A stretch of DNA of 64,000 nt from Tepidibacillus_B infernus (GCF_048898065.1 NZ_JBLWFI010000001.1:868001-932000), one strand, 5' to 3'. Shown: positions 26,150-35,469, counted from the first letter of the stretch. Translations and numbers: made by a program. The notes: generated from the sequence alone by a model not told the origin.

Positions 26150-27436
26150 TTATATTGAAAGCGTAAATTGCGCTTCTTCTGTTGAACCTTTTAAAGCAGC
26201 TGTTGATGCCTTTCCGCTAGTAATAGTCATTGTTACTTCATCAAAGTAACCTGCCCCAACTTCCCTTTGATGACGAGTTGCGGTGTATCCATGTCGTTCG
26301 CTCTCGAATTCTTTTTGTTGAAAATCTGAGTAGGCAGCCATTCCTCGTTCTCTATAATCTCGTGCTAATTCAAACATACTATGATTTAAAGAGTGGAAAC
26401 CTGCGAGTGTCACAAATTGAAATTTATAACCCATTTTCCCAAGCTCATCTTGGAACTCGGCAATCGTCTTTTCATCTAATTTCATTTTCCAATTAAATGA
26501 AGGGGAACAATTATAAGCTAATAGCTTATTTGGATATTTTTCGTGGATCGCCTCAGCAAAACGCCTTGCCTCTTCAACATTTGGTTCAGCTGTTTCTACC
26601 CATACTAAATCAGCATAAGGAGCAAAAGCTAATCCTCTAGCAATTGCCATCTCTAGTCCACCAGTAATTCGGTAAAAACCTTCTTCTGTTCTTTCCCCTG
26701 TAATAAAATGCTGATCCTGATCATCGATGTCACTAGTAATGAGTTGTGCTCCATTTGCATCTGTCCTTGCTATAATCACCGTGGGTACCCCCATGATATC
26801 GGCAGCTAATCTCGCTGATATTAAATTACGAATAGCCGTTTGCGTAGGAACAAGGACTTTGCCACCCATGTGACCGCATTTCTTCTCAGATGATAATTGA
26901 TCTTCAAGGTGAACACCTGCAGCACCTGCTTCTATCATCGCCTTTGTTAATTCAAAGACATTTAAATGGCCACCAAAGCCTGACTCTGCATCTGCAACGA
27001 TCGGAGCATACCAATCAATCCCATCTTTTCCCTCCGAATGATAAATTTGATCTGCTCTTTGAAAAGCTTGATTGATTCGCTTTACAACATGGGGTACACT
27101 ATTCGCAGGATATAAACTTTGGTCAGGATACATCTGTCCGCTTAGGTTGGCATCTGCAGCCACTTGCCATCCACTTAAATAAATCGCTTGTAAACCCGCT
27201 TTAACCTGTTGTACTGCCTGATTTCCCGTTAAAGCTCCTAAAGCTTTAATATGATCTTTAGCATGTAGTAAATTCCATAACCGTTCCGCACCTCGTTTTG
27301 CTAAAGTATATTCAATCTGTACTGATCCTCTTAACCGAATCACATCTTTCGCTGTATAAGTTCTTGTTATTCCTTGCCATCTAGGATCTTCTTGCCAACT
27401 TTTTTGTAATTGATTGATTTCCTCCAGATTTCTCAT
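26150..27436 (-). CDS. aceA: Isocitrate lyase
   Basis: Splits isocitrate into glyoxylate and succinate. The 428-residue protein shows the catalytic loop KKCGHMGGKVLVPT, the metal-binding DAESGFGGHLNVFEL and HLEDQLSSEKKCGH. Length equals that of bacterial AceA. ATG 27436 (MRNLEEINQL) is chosen because AGAGG is 9 bases upstream, whereas the ATG three codons earlier touches it. It follows aceB by 17 bases, so both enzymes of the glyoxylate shunt are made together. Confidence 0.97.
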   Translation of the reverse strand: MRNLEEINQLQKSWQEDPRWQGITRTYTAKDVIRLRGSVQIEYTLAKRGAERLWNLLHAKDHIKALGALTGNQAVQQVKAGLQAIYLSGWQVAADANLSGQMYPDQSLYPANSVPHVVKRINQAFQRADQIYHSEGKDGIDWYAPIVADAESGFGGHLNVFELTKAMIEAGAAGVHLEDQLSSEKKCGHMGGKVLVPTQTAIRNLISARLAADIMGVPTVIIARTDANGAQLITSDIDDQDQHFITGERTEEGFYRITGGLEMAIARGLAFAPYADLVWVETAEPNVEEARRFAEAIHEKYPNKLLAYNCSPSFNWKMKLDEKTIAEFQDELGKMGYKFQFVTLAGFHSLNHSMFELARDYRERGMAAYSDFQQKEFESERHGYTATRHQREVGAGYFDEVTMTITSGKASTAALKGSTEEAQFTLSI

Positions 27437-27453
27437 TGTTCCCATCCTCTTTT

Positions 27454-29031
27454 CTATAAGTAATGATAACCAGGTATTGTTAAAAATTCTACAAATTCAT
27501 GACTTAGTGATAAATGTTTAAACAAATCACTTGCTAACTGATATTTCCCTATTTCATATTGATCATGGCCAACCATGATCTTAATTTTTTCTAATTCTTC
27601 TTCAAGGAATTGGTCGAACAACTGCACGTTCACTTTTCTTCCATCATGCAAGATTCCATTCGGATTGTGAAGCCATTGCCAAACCTGTGCTCGGGAAATT
27701 TCTGCTGTTGCAGCATCTTCCATCAAATGATAAATTGGGACAGCCCCTTTTCCGCGTAACCAAGATTCAAGGTATTGGACACCGACACTAATATTGGTTC
27801 GTAGTCCCTGTTCAGTAATATGGCCTTCTGGCACTTGAAGAAGATCTTCAGCTGTGATTTGGATATCCTCTAATTTCTTTTCAATTTGATTAGGTTGAGG
27901 CATGAAGTGATTAAACACCTCTAGTGCAACTGGAACTAATCCTGGATGGGCTACCCATGTTCCATCATGACCATCTCTTGCCTCTCGTTCTTTATCTATA
28001 CGAACTTTCGCAAATGCATCTTCATTGATTTGAGGGTTATCTTTCACTGGAATATTGGCTGCCATTCCCCCGATGGCATGAGCATTACGACGGTGGCTAG
28101 TTTTAATAGCTAGTAATGAATAGGAACGCATAAAAGGAACTGTCATGGTGACAACACTACGATCTGGTAGAATAAAGTCTGGTTTGTTGCGAAATTTCTT
28201 GATAAAGCTAAAAATATAATCCCATCTACCACAGTTAAGACCAGCAGAATGTTCTCGTAATTCATATAAGATTTCATCCATTTCAAACGCAGCAAAAATC
28301 GTTTCGATCAGTACAGTTGCTTTGATCGTTCCCAACGGAATTCCCAACTCTCGTTGTGAAAAAATGAACACATCATTCCAAAGACGTGCTTCTAAATGGC
28401 TCTCAAGTTTAGGTAGATAAAAATAGGGGCCACTCCCATTAGCGATCAATTGTTTGGCATTATGAAAAAAATAAAGACCAAAATCAAATAAACTAGCTGA
28501 GATCGGTTTGCCATCGAATAATACATGTTTTTCTTCAAGGTGCCATCCTCTTGGGCGAACAAATAACGTAGCAACTTTTTCGTTTAATTGATAATGTTTA
28601 CCATCTGGGCTGTCATACGTGATCGTACGGTTAATCGCATCTCGAAGATTCACTTGTCCTTGTATCATGTTATTCCAACTGGGAGAATTGGCATCTTCAA
28701 AATCTGCCATAAAGACATTCGCACCTGAGTTCAATGCATTGATCATCATTTTACGATCAACTGGTCCAGTAATTTCTACCCGACGATCTTGAAGATGATC
28801 TGGTACAAGTGCAATCGTCCAATCACTATTACGAATCGATTCTGTTTCTGGTAGAAATGCAGGCATTACACCATTGTTAATTTGCTCCTGTCTTTCTTCT
28901 CTTCTCCGTAAAAGCTTTTCTCTTCTAGCTGCAAATTGTTGCACCAATAATTCAACAAAATCAAGTGCTTCCTCTGTTAAAATTTGTGTAAAATCTGGAC
29001 TGATTTCTCCAATCACTTGAAGCTTTGTCAT
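27454..29031 (-). CDS. aceB: Malate synthase A
   Basis: Condenses glyoxylate with acetyl-CoA to malate. The 525 residues show family A motifs: VFMADFEDANSPSWNN, FVRPRGWHLEEKH, GLNCGRWDYIFS and DGTWVAHPGLVPVAL. Length fits MsA (about 530). ATG 29031 (MTKLQVIGEIS) has AGAGGAG about 10 bases upstream; the longer open frame runs through the promoter. First gene of aceBA. The leader holds a cluster of TGTTATAT repeats overlapping a TATAAT box. Confidence 0.97.
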   Translation of the reverse strand: MTKLQVIGEISPDFTQILTEEALDFVELLVQQFAARREKLLRRREERQEQINNGVMPAFLPETESIRNSDWTIALVPDHLQDRRVEITGPVDRKMMINALNSGANVFMADFEDANSPSWNNMIQGQVNLRDAINRTITYDSPDGKHYQLNEKVATLFVRPRGWHLEEKHVLFDGKPISASLFDFGLYFFHNAKQLIANGSGPYFYLPKLESHLEARLWNDVFIFSQRELGIPLGTIKATVLIETIFAAFEMDEILYELREHSAGLNCGRWDYIFSFIKKFRNKPDFILPDRSVVTMTVPFMRSYSLLAIKTSHRRNAHAIGGMAANIPVKDNPQINEDAFAKVRIDKEREARDGHDGTWVAHPGLVPVALEVFNHFMPQPNQIEKKLEDIQITAEDLLQVPEGHITEQGLRTNISVGVQYLESWLRGKGAVPIYHLMEDAATAEISRAQVWQWLHNPNGILHDGRKVNVQLFDQFLEEELEKIKIMVGHDQYEIGKYQLASDLFKHLSLSHEFVEFLTIPGYHYL

Positions 29032-29049
29032 TTTTGATAATCTCCTCTC

Positions 29050-29102
29050 TGTTATATTTGTTATATTACAATAGATCATTATGTTAGTGTTATTATATAA
29101 CA
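29050..29102 (-). promoter_or_regulatory. Repeat cluster over the aceB promoter (possible operator)
   Basis: Two perfect tandem copies of TGTTATATT on the plus strand (29050-29058, 29059-29067) and an inverted copy ATATAACA (29095-29102). The inverted copy overlaps a minus-strand TATAAT at 29092-29097. No good -35 box is visible. The arrangement looks like a repressor or activator site cluster; the regulator is unknown and no dedicated regulator gene is adjacent. Confidence 0.45.
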
Positions 29103-29160
29103 GATAAAACAAAAAAGGAACAATTTATTTCTAAATTTTTAGATAATATTTTATGAACTA

Positions 29161-29196
29161 AAAAGACTCAAAGCACATATACGCTTTGAGTCACTT
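29161..29196. terminator. Terminator between aceB and the transporter remnant
   Basis: GACTCAAAGC (29165-29174) pairs perfectly with GCTTTGAGTC (29183-29192), flanked by AAAA and ACTTTT, so it can work in both directions. It overlaps the stop codon of the truncated membrane-protein frame read on the minus strand. Confidence 0.65.
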
Positions 29197-29359
29197 TTGT
29201 GGCTTTCAAACTGTACCCACTAAACCATTTATCTATAAAGGATAAGAAAACGAATGTAATAGCTAATGGGTAAATTGCGATAAGTAAAGTACAAATAACA
29301 TCAAATAACGGAAAATTAAATGCAATATGCAAAAGAATCAATTTCATATTTGAAAAGCC
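29168..29359 (-). pseudogene. C-terminal remnant of a membrane transporter (BrnQ-like?)
   Basis: About 63 codons remain, with two hydrophobic segments. LLIAIYPLAITFVFLSFIDK resembles the end of branched-chain amino-acid carriers of the LIVCS/BrnQ family. The frame closes with a TGA at 29168-29170 and is cut upstream by a TAA at about 29360, where IS1182-type sequence begins. The rest of the gene is absent from the window. The family call is tentative. Confidence 0.4.
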
Positions 29360-29392
29360 TTAACCCGTAAGGGTTTAAATGTATAAAAAAAA

Positions 29393-29459
29393 GGAGTACC
29401 TCCCCAAAATCTCGAATTAAATAAGTACGAACAAATTTTAAGAGATTGGAGGTGACTCC
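29393..29459 (+). promoter_or_regulatory. Stem-loop hiding the transposase ribosome site
   Basis: GGAGTACCTCC-CCAAAATCTC (29393-29413) pairs with GAGATTGGAGGTGACTCC (29442-29459). The GGAGG that would start translation at 29462 lies inside the right arm. Such leader hairpins are known in insertion sequences as a way to prevent translation of read-through transcripts; here the role is inferred from position. Confidence 0.55.
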
Positions 29460-29461
29460 CT

Positions 29462-30189
29462 ATGCCTATTATACGTCAAGGAGGTCTATTTGGACTACAA
29501 GAATTATATGATTTAGAACCTACCCATCGGCTTGATGCAATTTTTTCAACAATTGATATAGAACCAATTTTAACTGTTCTTTCAAAAAGATCTCGAGTTG
29601 GTTCACCTGTAAAGCTCAATTATGTTGGAATGATCTACTCATTAGTGGCTAGAATTACTGAACGCATCCCAACCATAAAAGATCTTGTAAAGCGGCTAAA
29701 AAACGATTTTGTATTTCGTTTGGATTGCGGATTTTTATTTTCCGATTGGATTCCTTCGGAATCTTCCTATTCAAGAATGATTAAAAAAATTGTTAAAAGT
29801 AATGTGATGGAACGTGTAGAGGAAACGCTTCTAACTCAAGCGATTACTGAAGGCTTTATTAATGATAACACCGTAGCTATTGATGCAACTCATATTGAAG
29901 CAAGGGATCATGCACCATTTAAAGAAAAGGATTCAATAGTTCCATCTAAAAAACGCGGGCGCAAATCAAAAGAAGAAAAAGAAAAATGGCTACAAGAAAA
30001 AGCCGATAAAGAAGCAAATCTTTCTTTGTACGAAAAAACCATTGAAGCACAATTAGACGCATCTATTAATGAGCTTCGTTCCCTTATTCCAATAGATCCT
30101 AAATGGGGAATCAAAAAAAATAGCGAAGGTAAGAACGTATTTTGGTTTGGATATAAAGGGCATCTTGCTGTGGACTTGAGTCAATATCT
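29462..30189 (+). pseudogene. IS1182-family transposase, C-terminal part missing
   Basis: About 243 codons of an IS1182/IS5-like DDE transposase. It has the N-terminal region LVARITERIPTIKDLVKRL, the first catalytic aspartate in DNTVAIDATHIEARD, a charged insert (KKRGRKSKEEKEKW) and FWFGYKGHLAVD with the second. After DLSQY the frame enters the IS3-family element and continues as unrelated residues to 30427. The third catalytic residue is lost, so it cannot be active. Confidence 0.8.
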
Positions 30190-30311
30190 TGGACACAAAA
30201 AAGTTAAGTTTTTTGTAAGTCACTTGTCGGCGGTTTTGAGTATCTCCGTTTTGCCTCTAATCCGACAAGGTCTTGCTCTGCCATGTATCTCAGCTGAAAG
30301 ATATAGTATGC

Positions 30312-31118
30312 CTAAGCCGTTGATTTCAATTGATCTTCCACCGCTTGAGGTGTCCTATATCCGAGACTCCCGTGAATTCGTTTCCGATTATACCAGCCTT
30401 CGATATATTGGAACAAAGCGAGTTTAGCAGACTGGTAATCAAGATACTGAACATGATTGACTTCCTCCTTCTTTAGGATGGCGTGGAATGATTCTATGCA
30501 AGCATTGTCATAAGGACAACCTTTGCGGCTGAATGACTGTGTAATGCCTTGAGACTTAGCATATTGTTCAAATGCTTCACTCGTATATTGTGTTCCTAAA
30601 TCGGTGTGAAGAATAAGTCCATCCTTGGGCTGTTGTGTATCACAAGCATTGGCTAGGGCTTTGATCACGAGNNNNNNNNNNTCTGTTGTCATCGATTTTG
30701 CAAAAGAGTAACCAACAATTTTATGTGTATGTAAATCCATTACAGAAGCCAGGTAACACCAACCCTCTTTAAGCGTATGGATATACGTAATATCTGCCAC
30801 CCACTTCTCATTCATGGTGTTGGTAGAGAAATCCTGTTGCAACAGATTGTCACGTTCCACAACCTTCTCTTTACTCGGATAAGGCTTATATTTTTTCTTC
30901 ACAATGGAACGGATATCTGCCTTTCTCATCAAACGCTGGACACGCTTAAGACTGACCTTATAACCTTCTTGGTTCAGGAGATAATGGATTTTGGGAGCAC
31001 CGTAACGCTGTTTGCTCTCCTCGTGGAGTACTTCTTGGAATGCCCAACACCTCACACAAGGTGTGGACAGCATAATCTGATTTATGGTTATCAATCAATT
31101 CTGTCAATTCTGTGTCAC
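30312..31118 (-). pseudogene. IS3-family transposase OrfB, internal deletion
   Basis: The rve/DDE integrase domain is present: WVADITYIHTL (first D), LHTDLGTQYTSEAF (second D) and ESFHAILKKEE (E), ending WYNRKRIHGSLGYRTPQAVE. Upstream, in another frame, is VSDTELTELIDNH, then VHTLCEVLGIPRST. At the junction the expected segment of some 30-40 codons between GIPRST and HEESKQRYGAPKIH is missing. The gene also crosses the 10-base N gap (30672-30681). It is normally made by -1 frameshifting from OrfA; this copy is broken. Confidence 0.75.
30672..30681. other. Assembly gap (10 N)
   Basis: Ten undetermined bases inside the OrfB gene. They sit in a repeated element, which suggests that the assembler could not resolve copies; the true gap length may differ from ten. 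Confidence 0.98.
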
Positions 31119-31382
31119 TTACTTTTTGGAGAATATGGCTATAGCCTTTTTTAAGATTTCATTCTCCTGTTGGAGGCGGAGCATTTGCTTTTGCATGTCG
31201 GCTACCTCTTTTGGAGTCATTGCCTCGTCTCCTGTTCCAATTGGGGTATATTGTTTAATCCATTTGTAGACCGTAACCTCTGATACGCCATATTCGCTAC
31301 ACAGATCTTTGACAGAAGTGCCTGAATGATACAAATCCACAATCGTTTTCTTAAAGTCATCATTGAATTTTTTGCGTTTCAT
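31119..31382 (-). CDS. IS3-family transposase OrfA (HTH)
   Basis: An 87-residue DNA-binding protein. The helix-turn-helix VKDLCSEYGVSEVTVYKWIK is followed by a leucine-zipper-like coil (MQKQMLRLQQENEILKKA) through which OrfA and OrfAB pair. ATG 31382 (MKRKKFNDDFK) follows GAGAGG. The stop lies just after FSKK. Intact by itself, but its partner OrfB is damaged. Confidence 0.82.
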   Translation of the reverse strand: MKRKKFNDDFKKTIVDLYHSGTSVKDLCSEYGVSEVTVYKWIKQYTPIGTGDEAMTPKEVADMQKQMLRLQQENEILKKAIAIFSKK

Positions 31383-31494
31383 ATTGGACACATCCTCTCC
31401 CGTTTTTATTGTAAGGGACTTAACTAAGTTGTGTCCATGAAACTATACTAACATCAATGCATTTCACGTTTAGAAAGGGACTATACAGTAAATA

Positions 31495-32269
31495 TTACCA
31501 ATGCTTGTTATAATTATAAATAATACTTAGCGTACGAAATTCGCGTTTTGTTGGCGGTACCCCTTGTATTGCATGATGGATCGCAGTCGTTGTCTTTTGA
31601 TCGATTTTCATGATCACTTCCTTGCGAGTCATGCGCTCAGTTAGGGTAAGGAGGACAGCTCCTTTTTGACGACTGCCTAAAACTGTATCAATTTCCCAGT
31701 GTCCAAACTCTGTGCGTTCGTTAATGTGAGAAGGGCGTTGTTCAATGCTTTTTCCAAGGATCTTCTTATTGACGCGGTTTCGTTTTTTCTTTGTGTTTCT
31801 TGTTACTTTTAAAGGCAGATCAATATTTTTCACAGGTAGTACACCAAGATCGATGTAGTTATAGAGCGTTTTTGTGCATACAACGACCCCAAAGAGTTGA
31901 TTTGCCTTAGCAAAGCCGCAGACGGCATCAGGAGACCAATGTTCTTTTTGTATTTTCTCTACGGCAAAGCGAATAAAATCAGATGCTTGGACGAGTTTAT
32001 ATTTAGCCCCGCAATGGAAGCGGTTGGCTTCATAACGTGCTTGTCCTGTTTCCGGGAAATAGGTCTTATACTCAGATAAGTCAGAACGACGCTGAATAAC
32101 AGTTCCTCGCTTCAATTCTCGAGAAATCGTAGATTTGTGGCGACCAAGAAGATCTGCAATCTCTTGAAGGGTTTTTCCTTCTTTTTGTAGCACTTGAATT
32201 TGACCTCGCTCCATATGGAGTGAGATGTTTGAAATGACGTTTCTTTGTGTTATGATTAGAATAAGCCAT
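31495..32269 (-). pseudogene. IS30-family transposase, frameshifted and truncated
   Basis: The true start is the ATG at 32269 (MAYSNHNTKKRHFKHLTPY). An extra G (plus-strand CC at 32211-32212) shifts the frame. Then follow ERGQIQVLQKEGKTLQEIAD, the HTH LLGRHKSTISRELKRGT, WSPDAVCGFAK, and the first catalytic aspartate in GHWEIDTVLGSRQKGA. Family sequence ends at AIHHAIQ near 31560; the remaining residues to 31495 come from unrelated DNA. The second and third acidic residues are gone. The terminal-repeat region upstream appears to reach about 32356. The stretch 31438-31560 shows no recognisable gene. Confidence 0.75.
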
Positions 32270-32491
32270 CGGTAAATCCTCCTGTTATGTATGGTTTTGG
32301 TCAACTTAATCATAACGGATTTACCATGGCGTTTTCTATATATTTGTTGTTGCATTTAATTTTACAATGAACCTTCGTTTTTATGAACATCTATATTAAA
32401 CAAAAATGTTGATGACGGGATTATTCTTTCATATAATGAACATGTTTGTGATTACTTATCTTTACTAAGACAAAGCGTTGAGGTGATTAAA

Positions 32492-33790
32492 TTGAATCAT
32501 TTTTTTAAACTTCAGGAACGGGGTACAACCGTTTCTACAGAATTTTTAGCTGGGTTAACTACATATTTGACAATGGTATATATTGTTATCGTGAATCCTG
32601 CCATCTTAAGTGATGCAGGAATGGATTTTAATGCTGTATTTATTGCTACGATTATTACAAGTATGTTAGCGACGTTAATTATGGGTTTATTTGCAAATTA
32701 TCCTATTGCAATTGCTCCAGGTATGGGGTTAAATGCTTATTTTACTTATACGATCGTAAAAGGCAATGGTGTTCCATGGCAGGTTGCATTAGGTGCTGTC
32801 TTGGTTGCTGGAATTTTATTTGTTTTACTTTCTGTCACTAACTTTCGAAATATCTTAATCAATGCAATTCCTAAAAATTTAAAATATGCCATTACAGCAG
32901 GAATTGGTTTATTCATTTCCTTCATTGGTCTACAACATGCTGAAATTGTTGTTGATTCCCCTGCAACATTGGTCACAATTGGTGATTTCTCTAAGCCAAT
33001 GACTCTTTTATCCATCATTGGGTTAACCATCTCTTTGATTTTAATGGCGTACAATATAAAAGGGTCATTATTTATTGGGATGATTATTACCTTCCTTCTC
33101 GCTTGGATATCTGGACACGTTTCAATACCCGAAACGATTTTTGCGATGCCAACTGGACTTTCAAAAACTGCGTTTCAAATGGATTTAGGCGGAATATTTG
33201 AGCATGGATTATATACGGTTATTTTTACTTTTCTTTTAATTACCCTTTTTGATACGACGGGAACGATGCTAGGTGTTGCGGAACAGGCAGGGTTAATGCG
33301 TGACGGGGAGTTTCCTAGGGCAAGATCTGCATTTTTAGCAGACGCTTTTGGTGCTACTTTTGGTGCTTTAATGGGGACAAGTCCAACGACAGCCTATATT
33401 GAATCCACTTCCGGAGTTGCTGTTGGTGGAAAAACTGGACTCACCGCCGTTTTCGTTAGCATACTAATGCTTGTGACTCTATTCTTTGCACCAATCGCAC
33501 AATTACTAGCAAGCATCCCAGCAGTAACTGCACCTGCTTTGATCATCGTTGGCTTCTTCATGATGAATGGGTTAAGAAAAATTGATTGGCACGATTTAGA
33601 AGATGCCTTTCCTGCTTTCTTAGTTATTGTTACTATGCCGTTAACCTATAGCATTGCAACTGGAATTGGAATTGGTTTTATTGTTTATCCTGTGTTAAAA
33701 GTGATACGAGGCAAGGCAAAAGAAGTACACCCAATTTTATTTTTATTTGCAGTTCTCTTTTTTATCCAGCTAGTCTTTTTAAGCCATTAA
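32492..33790 (+). CDS. NCS2-family purine permease (AzgA/PbuG/PbuO type)
   Basis: Proton symporter for hypoxanthine, guanine or adenine in the cytoplasmic membrane. About 432 residues with some 12-14 membrane spans. Signatures are NPAILSDAGMDFNAVFIAT, ANYPIAIAPGMGLNAYFTYT, DTTGTMLGVAEQAGLM and MGTSPTTAYIESTSGVAVGG. The start is probably TTG 32492 (MNHFFKLQERGTTV), with TTGAGGTG about 6 bases upstream; GTG 32483 lies in that ribosome site. The leader (32366-32480) shows no purine riboswitch. Intact despite the IS debris beside it. Confidence 0.92.
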   Translation: MNHFFKLQERGTTVSTEFLAGLTTYLTMVYIVIVNPAILSDAGMDFNAVFIATIITSMLATLIMGLFANYPIAIAPGMGLNAYFTYTIVKGNGVPWQVALGAVLVAGILFVLLSVTNFRNILINAIPKNLKYAITAGIGLFISFIGLQHAEIVVDSPATLVTIGDFSKPMTLLSIIGLTISLILMAYNIKGSLFIGMIITFLLAWISGHVSIPETIFAMPTGLSKTAFQMDLGGIFEHGLYTVIFTFLLITLFDTTGTMLGVAEQAGLMRDGEFPRARSAFLADAFGATFGALMGTSPTTAYIESTSGVAVGGKTGLTAVFVSILMLVTLFFAPIAQLLASIPAVTAPALIIVGFFMMNGLRKIDWHDLEDAFPAFLVIVTMPLTYSIATGIGIGFIVYPVLKVIRGKAKEVHPILFLFAVLFFIQLVFLSH

Positions 33791-33853
33791 ATGTTTCTTA
33801 AAATCTAGGTAGGGTTTATAATAGATGTAAGTTTATATAAAGGGGGAAGCGTA

Positions 33854-34201
33854 ATGATTGTATCTCATCTTCGGGAGTTAAAAACAATGAAAATGGATCA
33901 TCCTGATGCCAAAGAAGTTTTAAAAAAAGTTTTGGTTTCACCAGCAGAGGGTTGGGAAGGTTATGTCATGCGAGTATTTGATTTGGGAGAAGGTGGACAT
34001 TCACCTAAACATAGTCATCCTTGGCCACATATCAATTATATGATTCAAGGGAAAGGAATCCTACATATTGATGGAAAGGATTACGAGGTTGAAGAAGGTT
34101 CATTTGCCTTTGTTCCACCAAATAAGGTCCACCAATTTTCCAATCGAGGTTCAGAAACATTTACATTCATCTGTATTGTTCCTGAAGAAGGGGATAAATA
34201 A
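33854..34201 (+). CDS. Small cupin-domain protein
   Basis: A 115-residue single beta-barrel. Metal-ligand-type residues sit in HSPKHSHPWPHINYMIQGKG (first cupin motif) and PPNKVHQFSN (second). The middle reads LHIDGKDYEVEEGSFAFVP. The family binds small ligands or metals or acts as a simple enzyme; function here is unknown. ATG 33854 has AAAGGGGG about 7 bases upstream. Separate from the permease by 63 bases and closed by a terminator. Confidence 0.85.
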   Translation: MIVSHLRELKTMKMDHPDAKEVLKKVLVSPAEGWEGYVMRVFDLGEGGHSPKHSHPWPHINYMIQGKGILHIDGKDYEVEEGSFAFVPPNKVHQFSNRGSETFTFICIVPEEGDK

Positions 34202-34301
34202 GATAAGTTTGTATATTCCAACGCGCTCCGTTGTCCGTGTATTTCTTCTAAGGAAAGAAAGTTATACTTTCATTAACATTAAAAAATAGCAAAATATAGT
34301 T

Positions 34302-34358
34302 AAGGGGTAGTTATTGGGATAGCGCGTTCTTTACCATCTCATAACTCCCCTTTTTATT
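34302..34358 (+). terminator. Terminator after the cupin gene
   Basis: AAGGGGTAGTTATTGGGAT pairs with ATCTCATAACTCCCCTT (one bulge), followed by TTTTTATTT on the plus strand. It separates the convergent cupin and mnmA genes. Confidence 0.75.
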
Positions 34359-34374
34359 TGTAGACATTTATGAC

Positions 34375-35469
34375 TTATTTATAGATTTTATCAATCGTAC
34401 CCCCGCCAAGGCAAACTTCTCCATCATAAAATACAACGGCTTGTCCAGGAGTAATCGCTTTTTGTGGATCATCAAAGATTACCTCACAGGTCTTATCTGT
34501 TTGAATACGTACACGTACGCCTTGGTCAGGTTGACGATAACGAAATTTAGCTGTACATTTAAACTCTTGTTCAGGTTTCTGTTTACTGATCCAGTTCACA
34601 TCTGTCGCAAATAAACCTTTTGAGAATAGACTTGGATGGTTTTCACCCTGTACAACATAAAGGATGTTATGTTCTAAATCTTTCTCCGCGACAAACCATG
34701 GTTCACCTGTTCCTGAACCACCGATGCCTAAACCTTTCCTTTGGCCTAAGGTATAGTACATTAACCCATGGTGTCTTCCCTTTAATTCACCATCTAAAGA
34801 TCTTATTTCTCCAGGTTGGGCAGGTAGATATCTTCCTAAAAATTCATTAAAATCTCTTTCACCAATAAAACAGATCCCCGTACTATCCTTTTTCTTAGCA
34901 GTTGCTAGCCCAGCTTCCTCTGCTATTTTCCTTACTTCCTGTTTGGTTAAGTGACCTAGAGGAAACATCGTTTTAGAAAGTTGATATTGATTTAATGCGT
35001 TAAGAAAATAGGTTTGGTCTTTCCTTTGATCAGCAGCTCGTAATAATTTGTGCTCTCCATCAATATAATCCACACGTGCATAATGGCCAGTTGCAATATA
35101 GTCGGCCTCTAGCTCTAACGCCTTTTCTAAAAATTCCCCAAATTTGATCTCTCGATTACACATGACGTCAGGATTAGGAGTTCTCCCTTTTTTATATTCA
35201 TCTAAAAAGTAAGCAAATACTTTTTCAGAGTATTCTTTTTCAAAATTTACTGTATAGTATGGGATTCCAATTTGGGTAGCGACCCTTGCTACATCCTCAA
35301 AATCTTCTTCAGCCGTACAATACCCTAATTCATCTGTACTGTCCCAATTTTTCATGAAAATTCCTATCACATCGTAGCCTTGCTGTTTTAATAATAATGC
35401 GGCTACAGAAGAGTCTACTCCACCAGACATACCCATGATTACTTTTATATCTTCTGGTCTTTTTTGCAT
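34375..35469 (-). CDS. mnmA: tRNA-specific 2-thiouridylase
   Basis: Makes 2-thiouridine at the wobble base U34 of tRNA-Lys, -Glu and -Gln. The 364 residues have the PP-loop GMSGGVDSSVAALLLKQ, the two catalytic cysteines in NPDVMCNREIKFG (about 103) and DSTGICFIGERDF (about 200), and a C-terminal beta-barrel. ATG 35469 follows GAGAGG. A good sigma-A promoter sits 45-73 bases upstream. No cysteine desulfurase gene is adjacent, unlike in some Bacilli. Confidence 0.96.
   Translation of the reverse strand: MQKRPEDIKVIMGMSGGVDSSVAALLLKQQGYDVIGIFMKNWDSTDELGYCTAEEDFEDVARVATQIGIPYYTVNFEKEYSEKVFAYFLDEYKKGRTPNPDVMCNREIKFGEFLEKALELEADYIATGHYARVDYIDGEHKLLRAADQRKDQTYFLNALNQYQLSKTMFPLGHLTKQEVRKIAEEAGLATAKKKDSTGICFIGERDFNEFLGRYLPAQPGEIRSLDGELKGRHHGLMYYTLGQRKGLGIGGSGTGEPWFVAEKDLEHNILYVVQGENHPSLFSKGLFATDVNWISKQKPEQEFKCTAKFRYRQPDQGVRVRIQTDKTCEVIFDDPQKAITPGQAVVFYDGEVCLGGGTIDKIYK

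Larger units (their letters stand above)
29360..30189 (+). mobile_element. IS1182-family element, truncated
   Basis: Left part of an insertion sequence: leader with a strong stem-loop (29393-29459), then the transposase gene, cut at 30189/30190 by an IS3-family element. The right half is not found beyond the IS3 element, so a deletion followed or accompanied that insertion. The left border near 29360 is approximate. Confidence 0.65.
30190..31437 (-). mobile_element. IS3-family (IS150-like) insertion sequence, defective
   Basis: Imperfect terminal repeats bound the element: TGGACACAAAAAAGTTAAG at 30190 on the plus strand, and TGGACACAACTTAGTTAAG read on the minus strand from 31437. Length 1248 bases including 10 N. 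It carries orfA and orfB on the minus strand. The flanks (TCT and TGA) do not match, so there is no target duplication, consistent with an adjacent deletion. Confidence 0.75.

Noticed and set aside
30190..30427. Continuation of the IS1182 transposase frame to 30427
   Set aside because: From 30190 on the DNA is the end of the IS3-family element, so those residues are a chimera by chance.
32366..32491. Purine riboswitch before the NCS2 permease
   Set aside because: The conserved core loops and paired stems of the purine aptamer are not found.
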